Shown: one piece after another, positions 1 through 7,110 of the stretch
Position numbering within the stretch: position 1 is the stretch's first letter
How the letters are laid out: each line of letters starts with the position of its first letter
The notes under the pieces: model-generated
Databases searched by the model: none
What the model was told of the DNA's origin: nothing
What the model saw: the letters and a program-made list of their open reading frames with translations, nothing else
NCBI RefSeq assembly: GCF_037440165.1
Contig: NZ_JBBIUQ010000005.1
Location: 96,363 to 160,362 of the forward strand
From: Ignavibacterium sp037440165
Lineage (GTDB): Bacteria > Bacteroidota > Ignavibacteria > Ignavibacteriales > Ignavibacteriaceae
Direction: 5' to 3'
DNA: 64,000 nucleotides
Program-made: the position numbers and the translations under genes

Positions 1-69
1 TGTTATAACATACGGCTCATTCCTGAATTTGATAATAAGCCCATTTCTGAAATCTGATGTATCTGCCAT
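1..69 (-). CDS. efp: Elongation factor P, N-terminal fragment (runs off left edge)
   Basis: Reading leftwards from the ATG at 69, the frame encodes about 23 residues beginning MADTSDFRNG and continuing LIIKFRNEPYVIT, which is the classical start of EF-P. EF-P binds ribosomes stalled at polyproline and promotes peptide bond formation. A GGAG Shine-Dalgarno lies about 5 nt upstream of the ATG. Only the beginning of the first (KOW-like) domain is inside the window, so the modified lysine loop cannot be checked. The next gene upstream on the same strand is the TPR gene at 219-905, with a hairpin in between. Identification rests on a short but very characteristic stretch. Confidence 0.82.
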   Translation of the reverse strand, partial: MADTSDFRNGLIIKFRNEPYVIT

Positions 70-154
70 AATCTCCGAATTAATTGTTAAAAAATGGTAA
101 AAAAAAATAGAGATAGAAGCTACTAAAGTCAAGAAAACCGATTTTAAATAATCA

Positions 155-184
155 ATAAAAAACCGTGGAAAATCTCACGGTTTT
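155..184 (-). terminator. Rho-independent terminator of the TPR gene
   Basis: A perfect 9-bp inverted repeat (AAAACCGTG at 159-167, CACGGTTTT at 176-184) has an 8-nt loop. Read on the minus strand it is followed by a run of T from the A-tract at 155-160. It sits just downstream of the minus-strand TPR gene and separates it from efp. Confidence 0.8.
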
Positions 185-218
185 AATAGAAATTGTACAA
201 AAAAATATGAAAATCTGG

Positions 219-905
219 TTAATTCAATTCAGTGAAATAACGGTCAACCTGAGCAAAAGCAGTAGATGTTTTGTAATCATCTCTGATAATCTGAAACAGG
301 GCTTTTGCTTCATCTCTTTGACCGGCTTTCATATAGTTAATTCCCGCTCTAAGCAGATAATCGGGGCGACTTGGATTTATCTTTGAGACATTTGCAGCTT
401 TCTTAAAAAGATCAGCAGCTTTCTCATATTCCCCTTTGCTGGCGTAATATCCTGCCTGTCCGGCTAATGCAGCTGCATTATAAATATCATTGCTTCCACT
501 ATAATCATCATAGTATTCTAAAGCTTTCTCAGACTGACCTAAAAATGCATAAGAATTGGCCAAATAGATTTTAGCGGTTTCACCATTTTCTGTACTACCA
601 AAATCTTCAACAATTTTTTTAAGTCCGACTAAATTTGTTCCCTGCTTGCCTTCAATTGCTTCAAGATAAGAACCTTGTTCATAAAGATCCATTACTCTGG
701 AAAGCAATTTTCCGGCTTCTTCATTTCTGGAGCTTCTATAGTTCAGAAAGAATATCACAGCAACAACAACTATTGCAAAAGCTGCAACATACATCAGAAC
801 TTTGTTTTTGTTTTCTTCGATATAACTCTGAGTTTTATAATAAAATTCTACAAGTTTATCTTCTTTAATTTCTTTCTTTGTAAGTTTTTTTCGTTTAGTT
901 AACAT
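219..905 (-). CDS. Membrane-anchored tetratricopeptide repeat protein (YfgM-like architecture)
   Basis: 228 residues. A lysine-rich cytoplasmic N-terminus is followed by one transmembrane helix at about residues 37-56, then an alpha-helical region with TPR-type repeats (for example ALAGQAGYYASKGEYEKAADLF and LLRAGINYMKAGQRDEAKALF). The one-helix-plus-TPR layout is that of YfgM/ancillary SecYEG translocon proteins. The function here is inferred from architecture only. The ATG is preceded by AAGGA at normal spacing. The tRNA-Arg gene lies upstream and a hairpin terminator downstream, so the gene is probably a single unit or is co-transcribed with the tRNA. Confidence 0.7.
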   Translation of the reverse strand: MLTKRKKLTKKEIKEDKLVEFYYKTQSYIEENKNKVLMYVAAFAIVVVAVIFFLNYRSSRNEEAGKLLSRVMDLYEQGSYLEAIEGKQGTNLVGLKKIVEDFGSTENGETAKIYLANSYAFLGQSEKALEYYDDYSGSNDIYNAAALAGQAGYYASKGEYEKAADLFKKAANVSKINPSRPDYLLRAGINYMKAGQRDEAKALFQIIRDDYKTSTAFAQVDRYFTELN

Positions 906-982
906 TTTTAATCCTTAAGTTTTGTAAAAAATGACCCGCCAAATTTAATACAGCATAGCTGATTGTTCAAAAAGAATTTTAG

Positions 983-1056
983 TACGCCCGGCAGGACTCG
1001 AACCTGCAACCTTTGGAACCGGAATCCAACATTCTATCCAATTGAACTACGGGCGC
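983..1056 (-). tRNA. tRNA-Arg (anticodon CCG)
   Basis: The 74-nt cloverleaf has acceptor GCGCCCG pairing with CGGGCGT, D stem GTTC/GAAT, anticodon stem TTGGA/TCCAA with loop TTCCGGT giving anticodon CCG, and T arm GCAGG-TTCGAGT-CCTGC. The discriminator is A and the CCA end is not encoded. It reads the CGG arginine codon. It lies 15 nt after the PHP gene on the same strand. Confidence 0.93.
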
Positions 1057-1071
1057 AAAAATTATTTGTAT

Positions 1072-2118
1072 CTATATCCCAATTCTGATATGATTTGAAT
1101 ATATCCACGCTCTGCCGTCTTTATGAATTTCTACCCGATAAGCTCCTTTTCTGTTTATTTCAAATTCGGCAGTAATTCCTTTTATAAGTTCAACCAAATG
1201 ACCATTTCTTATTAAACGAATTTCTGATTCTGTTCCGGGCAACCAGACATGAAATAATATGTTCTTTGAAGCTGGAATGGTTTCACCCATATTATAAATC
1301 TTTCCTTTGTGCTCGGCGTAAAACCTGAATCCTTTTGATTCAGAAACATAATCGTTAGCAACAAAACAGCGTCCATCACGAAGAGCATTGTATATTGACC
1401 ATTTTGCTGCATCAATATCTTTCTGACTTTTTCCCTTCTTTAATTCTTTTTCAAGAAGCACATGTGTACGAATTGATTTAAAGAGCACTTTGTAAGGGAA
1501 AATTTCAACTTCCAGAAATCCAACAAGATTATATTTATGAGCGTGAGCATCAATTCCGCCGATACCAACAACTCTTCTTTTAAGATTTAATTCATCCCAA
1601 ACTTTTAATGTTTCTTTTGGCGGTGAAGTAATCGTCCGCAATGGATGAAGAAAAGATCGATATTTGTTTTCTTCTGTAAGATTCTCAACCCACTCTGACA
1701 TATGATTCCAGATTTCTATTCCTGTGAAATTATCAATTTCCCAATCAACCCAGGGATATGCAGGATGTTCTTTATGTGTGCGTTTTTCGTGAGGATGAGC
1801 AATAAAACCAATTCCGCCTAACTCATTAACTTTAGATACATATTTTTTAGCCGGAGTTCTGGTTGAGAATGCTTCATTTATTCCAAACGCCAGAAAATGA
1901 TTTTTATTTTCTTTATCATTTATTTCACATCCTACAAGCAGCAAAGTGTTTCCATACCATTTCTCATATCCTTCTTTTAATGCGCGAACGGTGTTATGGT
2001 CTGTAAGTATGATGTAATCCAAACCTACTTCATTTGCATAATTAGCAATTTCAGGAACTTCACCTGTACCATCGGAAAAAACTGAATGGATGTGTATCGC
2101 TCCAATGTATTCGTACAT
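1072..2118 (-). CDS. PHP-domain metal-dependent phosphoesterase family protein
   Basis: 348 residues, no signal peptide. PHP motifs are in order: HIHSVFSDGTG near residue 9, ILTDHNT near 37, GCEIN near 63, HFLAFG near 74, IAHPH near 105 and a late GGIDAHAH near 195. These are the metal-ligand blocks of the polymerase-and-histidinol-phosphatase fold. The last ~90 residues form an additional beta-rich domain. The family includes nucleotide or phosphosugar phosphoesterases; the substrate cannot be told from sequence. ATG start without a strong Shine-Dalgarno. It lies upstream of tRNA-Arg on the same strand. Confidence 0.75.
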   Translation of the reverse strand: MYEYIGAIHIHSVFSDGTGEVPEIANYANEVGLDYIILTDHNTVRALKEGYEKWYGNTLLLVGCEINDKENKNHFLAFGINEAFSTRTPAKKYVSKVNELGGIGFIAHPHEKRTHKEHPAYPWVDWEIDNFTGIEIWNHMSEWVENLTEENKYRSFLHPLRTITSPPKETLKVWDELNLKRRVVGIGGIDAHAHKYNLVGFLEVEIFPYKVLFKSIRTHVLLEKELKKGKSQKDIDAAKWSIYNALRDGRCFVANDYVSESKGFRFYAEHKGKIYNMGETIPASKNILFHVWLPGTESEIRLIRNGHLVELIKGITAEFEINRKGAYRVEIHKDGRAWIYSNHIRIGI

Positions 2119-2258
2119 AATTCAATTGTGATTATTATTGAAACAAAGATATAGATAATGCTTTTTTTTAGAAAGGAAATATTATTTGAGGTGAATCAGA
2201 ATCTTCGTTAACTTAAAGCAATCTCATTGTTCTTTCAACAACAGATTGTAATCAATGA

Positions 2259-2296
2259 TAAATTGTTCCACCAAAATTCTTTGATGGAACAATTTA
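2259..2296 (-). terminator. Hairpin downstream of the TPR gene, possible terminator
   Basis: An 11-bp perfect inverted repeat (AAATTGTTCCA at 2260-2270, TGGAACAATTT at 2285-2295) has a 14-nt loop and lies 25 nt after the stop of the TPR gene. No good T-run follows on the minus strand, so termination is a guess. Confidence 0.45.
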
Positions 2297-2319
2297 AGAT
2301 TTTCAATCAACTCTTCTAT

Positions 2320-2925
2320 TTACTTTAGCATTGTTAAAGCATTTCGGGCTAAGTCAGCAGTTTCAGATTTTGGATCATCCTGTATTAATTGATTCCAGAT
2401 TTGACGTGCTTTATCATTGTTTCCGCGAGTGGCTTCTATTGCACCAAGATTATATTTGGCCATTGAATTGTTTTTATCGTAGCTGAGTATTTGGTTGGTT
2501 TCCTTTTCTGCTTTGTCAAGTTCGCCTTTATTATAGTAAATAAAGGTGAGAGAGAATCGGATGTCATTTCTTTTGGGATCTTTTTTCAGAATCATTTCAT
2601 AGTACGGAATTGCTTCATCAGGTTTATGAGCTGCAAGAAGAAAATCTGCGTATTCTCTTACTTTCGATGTATCATTTGGGTTTGCATCAACTGCAGCTTT
2701 CATTTCTTCCATTTGTTTTTTTACTTCCTCACTCACCTTCACTTGTCCGTGCATCATAGGATTCTCTTTTCCTAGGTTTTTATGGACATCATCCTGAGGC
2801 ATTTCTTTGTTTGTGATGTCTTCCATCGATGTTATTTTTTCTTCTCTCTGATTTGTAGCAATTATAATTACAGCGATTACTAAAACTGCAAGAATTCCAT
2901 AAAGATAAAAGGGTTTGAATTTCAT
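2320..2925 (-). CDS. Membrane-anchored tetratricopeptide repeat protein
   Basis: 201 residues from the ATG at 2925, which is chosen because AGGAGG lies 7 nt upstream; an in-frame upstream ATG at 2958 would overlap the preceding reading frame. A transmembrane helix at about residues 5-22 is followed by a charged linker and three TPR units (for example VREYADFLLAAHKPDEAIPYYEMIL and AKYNLGAIEATRGNNDKARQIW). The layout resembles NrfG/CcmH-type or other periplasmic TPR helpers, but no partner is certain. Its Shine-Dalgarno overlaps the TAG at 2936 that ends the extended frame of the cytochrome b-like gene, so the two form a translationally coupled pair. Confidence 0.72.
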   Translation of the reverse strand: MKFKPFYLYGILAVLVIAVIIIATNQREEKITSMEDITNKEMPQDDVHKNLGKENPMMHGQVKVSEEVKKQMEEMKAAVDANPNDTSKVREYADFLLAAHKPDEAIPYYEMILKKDPKRNDIRFSLTFIYYNKGELDKAEKETNQILSYDKNNSMAKYNLGAIEATRGNNDKARQIWNQLIQDDPKSETADLARNALTMLK

Positions 2926-2935
2926 TGTATTCCTC

Positions 2936-3115
2936 CTAAAAAATCCATTTATATCCAAAAATAATTGTAATTATTATATGAACAATCATAATTATAAACA
3001 AGATTATTGCAAAGGGAAGATGTGCAATATGCCAATAGTGAAAAAATTTTTGCATAGTTCGAAGTAACCCAATCCTACGGGATAAAATGATCTCAGCTTC
3101 GATCAATCTTTTAAT
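2936..3115 (-). pseudogene. In-frame C-terminal continuation of the cytochrome b-like gene beyond the TAA
   Basis: Codons 233-291 of the same reading frame as the gene at 3116-3811, open until the TAG at 2936-2938. The segment contains HYWHIAH (H258, H261, H264) followed by a hydrophobic helix with H278 and the ending FGYKWIF, exactly the kind of final bis-histidine helix expected of a cytochrome b-like protein. Its stop TAG overlaps the AGGAGG of the next gene. The intact gene would be 3811-2936, 291 residues. Either a nonsense mutation, a base-calling error or readthrough explains the TAA. Confidence 0.75.
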
Positions 3116-3811
3116 TTATTTAAATCTATAGCTTGATATTCCTGCTTTACGGAGATGATTTATAATTTTTCTCTTAAATTTTCTTATCTGAATTGTATCT
3201 TTTAAAAGGAAAATTAAAGCATTAAAAAGGTTTATGCTTTTATACCTTTCAGCAGAAGAAATTTTTGTAAAATCATCAATCAGTGATTTATCAAAAATAA
3301 TTTCTGCACTTAGTCTCTCTGAAAGTTCATTTCTCATTTTCATCAGTTCCGAAATATCAATTTCCTGTCCTTGAATAGTCCGTGGAATCTGAATGTAAAT
3401 AAATCGTCCAACAACACCTGAAAGAACAACAAGAACCATACTCCAAAAGCTGACAGATACGATTCCGCCAAATTTGAAAGCGGTATGATATAAAACCAAA
3501 ACTGGTCCGACTGTGCAAAGGAAAATGTGCAGCTCAAGCCAATGTTTAAGATAACCAAGATTGTAAAATCTTCTGCTCCGCTTTCTGATCATATAAATGC
3601 TCACACCAAGAATCATCATAAGCGAACCAATAATACCAAAACCATGTCCCCAAACACCGCTTGGTTTAAGCGCACTATGCGACTGATGAAAAAATCTTTC
3701 TTCTATTGATGTAGAGTAATAAGAATATCCGTTTATTGCAAGAAGGACAGTTACAGAAATGCCAATTAAAAAAAATAGACCTATATAAAGTCTATGCAGG
3801 GTTTTGCTCAT
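3116..3811 (-). CDS. Cytochrome b-like membrane protein, apparently cut short by an in-frame TAA
   Basis: 231 residues to the TAA at 3116-3118. There are four hydrophobic helices at about residues 8-27, 55-75, 92-112 and 118-140. Candidate haem-ligand histidines are H56, H90, H95 and H109, as in di-haem cytochrome b/ferric-reductase-like proteins. After helix 4 comes a long amphipathic cytoplasmic segment. The frame does not naturally end at 3116: the same frame continues past the TAA for 59 residues with a further histidine-rich helix (see the entry at 2936-3115). The protein as written lacks that last helix. A redox role in the membrane is inferred from the histidine pattern. Confidence 0.62.
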   Translation of the reverse strand: MSKTLHRLYIGLFFLIGISVTVLLAINGYSYYSTSIEERFFHQSHSALKPSGVWGHGFGIIGSLMMILGVSIYMIRKRSRRFYNLGYLKHWLELHIFLCTVGPVLVLYHTAFKFGGIVSVSFWSMVLVVLSGVVGRFIYIQIPRTIQGQEIDISELMKMRNELSERLSAEIIFDKSLIDDFTKISSAERYKSINLFNALIFLLKDTIQIRKFKRKIINHLRKAGISSYRFK

Positions 3812-3860
3812 AAAATTTATTTGATTAAGTAATGCTCAAACTAAGGGGAAAGACAACACA

Positions 3861-3883
3861 AAAAAAGAGCCACTTGGGCTCTT
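3861..3883 (-). terminator. Rho-independent terminator after the ABM-like gene
   Basis: Stem AAGAGCC (3865-3871) pairs with GGCTCTT (3877-3883) around a 5-nt loop, followed on the minus strand by a T-run. It overlaps the stop codon of the gene at 3882-4193. Confidence 0.82.
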
Positions 3884-4193
3884 ATGCTTCTAATTCCGGA
3901 ATTTCCACCAGCGTAGTGTATTTTGCTGAGTGGTTAACAGTCATATCAGAAATTTTACTTATGAGAAGATTTACTCGTTCGTCAGTATTGTCGTCATAGT
4001 TGTCGTAAACTTCTTCAGAAGAGAAGATATATATTTCCTGAAAATGATTAGGCTTACCTTTTACTTCATAAACATTATAAGATTCAATTCCCTCTGTTTT
4101 GACCAATAATTTTAATTCTTTAATCGCTTTAAAATAATCTTCTCTCTTTTCAGGATTTAGTTCATACGAAATTGTGAAAAGAACCTTTGCCAT
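3882..4193 (-). CDS. Small dimeric alpha/beta-barrel protein, antibiotic-biosynthesis-monooxygenase-like
   Basis: 103 residues. The beta-alpha-beta-beta-alpha-beta pattern (VLFTISYELNPEKREDYFKAIKEL, then ESYNVYEVKGKPNHFQEIYIF) is typical of ABM/ferredoxin-like dimeric barrels, which include monooxygenases and many proteins of unknown role. No catalytic residue can be assigned. It starts 2 nt after the stop of dapF and ends in a strong terminator, so it is the last gene of a dapF operon. The family call is a fold-level guess. Confidence 0.5.
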   Translation of the reverse strand: MAKVLFTISYELNPEKREDYFKAIKELKLLVKTEGIESYNVYEVKGKPNHFQEIYIFSSEEVYDNYDDNTDERVNLLISKISDMTVNHSAKYTTLVEIPELEA

Positions 4194-4195
4194 TG

Positions 4196-5071
4196 TTACT
4201 CCGTTATTGTGAAAAAATTACCAGAAATTTTTCCTTTAAAGACAATCTTTGCCGGTCCTGTTAGCGTTACATTACTAACATTCTGATTTTCTACATCGAA
4301 ATTTACAATTAATGTTTCGCCTCCCCAAGTGATTAATGTAATCGGCAGAAAAATTTTTTTTTTGAAAAATGCTGAAAGTGCCGTTGCAACTGATCCGGTT
4401 CCACAAGCTAAAGTTTCATCTTCAACGCCTCGTTCATAAGTTCTGATAAGAATTTTATCATCATGGATTGTATAAAAGTTTACATTCGTACCAGCCGGTG
4501 CAAAATCTTTATGGTATCTTATTTCCCTTCCAAGCTGATAAACTGGAAAATCTGATATACTGTTGAAATATGACAACGGATTCTGCGGTTCAATAAGAAC
4601 ATCATTGATATCAATTATTACATGTTGTGAACCTGTATCAATAAAATCTGCTTTAATTAATTGGTCGGCAGCTTTTATTCTGAAATTGAATTTTGATTTT
4701 GCAGGAGGATTCAGATTGAATTTTATAAGTTCTTCAGAAATTACTTCACCGGAATATTCATCACCATTAGAAATAAATTTTGCTTTTTTATCCCTAAGCC
4801 GATTTGTTTTTTCTGCAAACCAAATTGCACATCTTGCACCATTTGCACAAAGACTTCCTGTTGAGCCATCAGCATTAAAATATTGCATTTCAAAATTATA
4901 ATTATCCCTATCCTGTATAATGATTATTCCATCAGCACCAATTCCAAATCTTCTGTCGCATAGTTTTTTGATTGCAAGTGGTGAGACATAAAGCGAGAGA
5001 AATTCTTTTTTGTCGAAGAATATAAAATCGTTGCCGGCACCGGTTAATTTGTAAAAATAAATTTCATTCAT
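4196..5071 (-). CDS. dapF: Diaminopimelate epimerase
   Basis: 291 residues, normal length or slightly long. It interconverts LL- and meso-2,6-diaminopimelate for lysine and peptidoglycan synthesis in the cytosol. The two catalytic cysteines are present: C75 in SLCANGARC and C223 in ETLACGTGSV. N-terminal GAGNDF, the GIGADG motif near residue 44 and MQYFNADGS near 62 are also family signatures. The ATG at 5071 gives the conserved FYKLTGAGNDF start. It is followed within 2 nt by the ABM-like gene. Confidence 0.95.
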   Translation of the reverse strand: MNEIYFYKLTGAGNDFIFFDKKEFLSLYVSPLAIKKLCDRRFGIGADGIIIIQDRDNYNFEMQYFNADGSTGSLCANGARCAIWFAEKTNRLRDKKAKFISNGDEYSGEVISEELIKFNLNPPAKSKFNFRIKAADQLIKADFIDTGSQHVIIDINDVLIEPQNPLSYFNSISDFPVYQLGREIRYHKDFAPAGTNVNFYTIHDDKILIRTYERGVEDETLACGTGSVATALSAFFKKKIFLPITLITWGGETLIVNFDVENQNVSNVTLTGPAKIVFKGKISGNFFTITE

Positions 5072-5175
5072 AGCAGTTGAAATTTATTCTTTGACAGCAA
5101 TGAATACAAGAAGAATTTTTTAGCAGAGTGATACAAATCGGGTTGTTTATTTCATACTATAAACAGACCATAAAA

Positions 5176-5529
5176 TCAGGAATATTGTTTTATCAGCATT
5201 GAAACCTGCTGAGCAGTTTTGATGTTGGTTTCAAGTGCAAGTTTTTTATGATTAACTAAGTCCACAATTGTTCCAATAAGGCACAAACCTGCGGTAAGCA
5301 AGTATAAAATTCCCATTCCTGTTTGACCAAGCACAAATCGGTGAATACCTGCAATTCCAACAAAACCAATCAAAGCAAAAATCAAGATGTTTGTTGGATC
5401 TTTTCTTCTTGACATATAAGTCATTGCAAACTGCTGAGCTTGCTGATCTGTAAAATCTTTTATCAGCTCCTGAATGTAAGCCATTTCTTCAGGTTCCAGA
5501 TTAGGCATTAGTTGAAATACATTAGGCAT
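5176..5529 (-). CDS. TM2-domain membrane protein
   Basis: 117 residues. The N-terminal ~50 residues are soluble (LEPEEMAYIQELIKDFTDQQAQQF), then comes a classical TM2 domain of two helices, about 51-97, with the GIHRFVLGQTGMGILYLLT motif between and within the helices. The function of TM2 proteins is poorly known. The ATG lies inside the end of the upstream DUF2752 gene (8-nt overlap) with AGGAG 7 nt upstream, indicating translational coupling. Confidence 0.85.
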   Translation of the reverse strand: MPNVFQLMPNLEPEEMAYIQELIKDFTDQQAQQFAMTYMSRRKDPTNILIFALIGFVGIAGIHRFVLGQTGMGILYLLTAGLCLIGTIVDLVNHKKLALETNIKTAQQVSMLIKQYS

Positions 5530-5896
5530 GGTTCACTCCTTTGTTTAATATTTTGAAATGAATGTGATAGTTTATTCTGAGCAGCTGAATAATTCTGAAC
5601 AATATGATTATCAATGCAGGGATTCCAAGTATATGGACATCAAATGAATTTGGAATGTTGCCATGAAGTATTAAAGAAATTGATTTTCCTAATCCACAAC
5701 CAGGACAGTAATCAAATCCTGCATTAGCAAGCGGGCAAATTGTAAAATGTGACTGATTAGTGTCATTTATAAATGCAAGAAATATCAACGAACAAGCCCA
5801 TACAATTCCTTCAAAACCGAAAAGCTTATAGACTAATAAAAGTTTTGCTGAGATAAATTCTGAGAATGATTTAATATTTGACAAATAATTTTGCAT
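5522..5896 (-). CDS. DUF2752 family membrane protein
   Basis: 124 residues. The family motif CPGCGLGKSISLILHG lies near residue 64, followed by a helix, matching the DUF2752 pattern of paired cysteines and a glycine-rich turn in a small membrane protein. A first helix at about 29-43 precedes it. The role of the family is unknown; it often neighbours TM2-domain genes, as here, where the two frames overlap by 8 nt. No clear Shine-Dalgarno is visible before the ATG. Confidence 0.8.
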   Translation of the reverse strand: MQNYLSNIKSFSEFISAKLLLVYKLFGFEGIVWACSLIFLAFINDTNQSHFTICPLANAGFDYCPGCGLGKSISLILHGNIPNSFDVHILGIPALIIILFRIIQLLRINYHIHFKILNKGVNHA

Positions 5897-6093
5897 AAAG
5901 CTAATAATTATAATTGAAACATAGTTAATTAAGTCCCAATGTTCAATTGTTTAGATGATGGAAGGTAAAATTAATTTATAGAAGATGATCGGACAGGATA
6001 AATGATCTTCGAGTAAATAAAATTTAAACTGTAATCATTATAAACTAATTAAGATTTTGAAGTTGACAGAAACAGTGGAAAGAAGTATCCCAG

Positions 6094-6117
6094 AACCTGT
6101 ATCCGGAATTAAGGTCA
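6094..6117. repeat. Degenerate copy of a tmRNA 3'-end segment
   Basis: 24 nt here match 6183-6206 inside ssrA at 20 positions, including an exact 12-nt block (TCCGGAATTAAG at 6102-6113 and 6191-6202), in direct orientation 89 bp apart. The matched tmRNA part is the segment leading into the T arm. The rest of the 5897-6164 intergenic stretch shows nothing else I recognise. Confidence 0.6.
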
Positions 6118-6164
6118 AAAAATGTTCTTGATTAATTTGCTTGAGTTATGTTTTTCTGATTCAG

Positions 6165-6520
6165 TGGAGGTGGCGGGAGTCGAACCCGCGTCCGGAATTA
6201 AGATCCAGAGAACATCTACGCACATAGTCTGTCTATTTTTTCAGCTTAATACTGCCCGACAGACAGGGATCGTATTAAGCTTGTCTGTTAAATTTTTTGC
6301 CTTGTCCGCACAGACATCAGACTCAGCTATCATACCTAAACGACGTTCATCTTCATCCCGGTATGAGAGGATAAAGTGAACGAGCTGCTTTTAATTAAGC
6401 AGCTAAGGCGTAGTTATATTCGCCAGTTATTATTTATTCCCAATTCTTTTACGTGTACTTGGGGAACACGATGCGCAGTTCTAAGTCTCTTCAATCCCGT
6501 CGAAACCAATTTTCACCCCC
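6165..6520 (-). ncRNA. ssrA: Transfer-messenger RNA (tmRNA)
   Basis: 356 nt. The 5' end GGGGGTG pairs with 3' CACCTCC, with discriminator A, and CCA is not encoded. The T arm is GCGGG-TTCGACT-CCCGC, and the 5' part carries the conserved GGTTTCGACGGG. The tag reading frame lies at 6395-6424 on the minus strand: GGC GAA TAT AAC TAC GCC TTA GCT GCT TAA, giving GEYNYALAA, preceded by TAACT as in other tmRNAs. The hairpin right after the resume frame and the pseudoknot-rich middle fit a one-piece tmRNA. It rescues stalled ribosomes with SmpB. It lies 29 nt after the cobalamin adenosyltransferase gene on the same strand. Confidence 0.96.
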
Positions 6521-6529
6521 GTAAAAAGG

Positions 6530-6547
6530 TGTGATTATAGAATCACA
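6530..6547 (-). terminator. Hairpin between pduO-like gene and tmRNA, possible terminator and/or promoter element
   Basis: A perfect 7-bp inverted repeat (TGTGATT 6530-6536, AATCACA 6541-6547) with a 4-nt loop is followed on the minus strand by ACCTTTTT, a weak terminator shape. The same bases contain TATAAT on the minus strand (6539 down to 6534), 14 nt before the mature tmRNA 5' end, which could be a -10 element. No good -35 is seen. Confidence 0.45.
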
Positions 6548-6549
6548 TT

Positions 6550-7110
6550 TTAATTTTTCGGATTCCAGATTATATCAGGATGATTAGAAACTTTATTTTC
6601 ATAACGAGAAAGAACAAAAAACAAATCAGAGATTCTGTTTATAAATACCAGAATATTATCGTTTACGAATTCAGAATTTTTCAAAGCAACAATTTCTCTT
6701 TCGGCTCTTCTGCTTATTGTTCTGCAAACATGCAGTATTGCTGAACCTTTAGACCCTCCTGGCAAAATAAAGTTCCTTAACTCGTCAAGCTTATCAGTAA
6801 AAGCGTCAATATCTGTCTCAGCTTTTGTTATGTATTCTTTACTCGTTCTTGAAATCTTAAGTCTTTGATTTTTCTCTGTTTCAGGTGTTGCTAAATCTGA
6901 ACCGACTACAAATAACTTATTCTGTAAATCTACAAGAACATTTTTTACTTCTTCACTTTTTACTTCTGTAAGTGCCAGTCCAATGAAAGCATTCAATTCA
7001 TCAATAGTTCCGTAGGCATTTATTCTCAGATTACTTTTCTGAACTCTTTCACCACCAAACAGACTTGTTTCACCTTTATCACCTGTTTTTGTATAAATTT
7101 TCATTGTCAT
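6550..7110 (-). CDS. PduO-type ATP:cob(I)alamin adenosyltransferase
   Basis: 186 residues. It transfers the adenosyl group of ATP to cob(I)alamin to make coenzyme B12. Signature blocks are seen: IYTKTGDKGETSLFGGERV at the N-terminus (ATP-binding), YGTIDELNAFIG near residue 33, and the late RTISRRAERE and FINRISDLFFVLSR. Length is normal for the single-domain trimeric enzyme. Its ATG overlaps the TGA of the upstream ygfZ-like gene (ATGA), so the two are coupled. A second in-frame ATG two codons later is an equally possible start. No cobalamin riboswitch is visible upstream. Confidence 0.93.
   Translation of the reverse strand: MTMKIYTKTGDKGETSLFGGERVQKSNLRINAYGTIDELNAFIGLALTEVKSEEVKNVLVDLQNKLFVVGSDLATPETEKNQRLKISRTSKEYITKAETDIDAFTDKLDELRNFILPGGSKGSAILHVCRTISRRAEREIVALKNSEFVNDNILVFINRISDLFFVLSRYENKVSNHPDIIWNPKN

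Noticed and set aside
3116..3118. Alternative genetic code or selenocysteine at the interrupted codon
   Set aside because: The codon is TAA, and TAA, TAG and TGA all serve as stops in clear genes here, so recoding by reassigned code is not supported; a point change or error is simpler.
6122..6379. 85-codon open frame on the plus strand over the tmRNA
   Set aside because: It covers tmRNA on the opposite strand and has no coding features.
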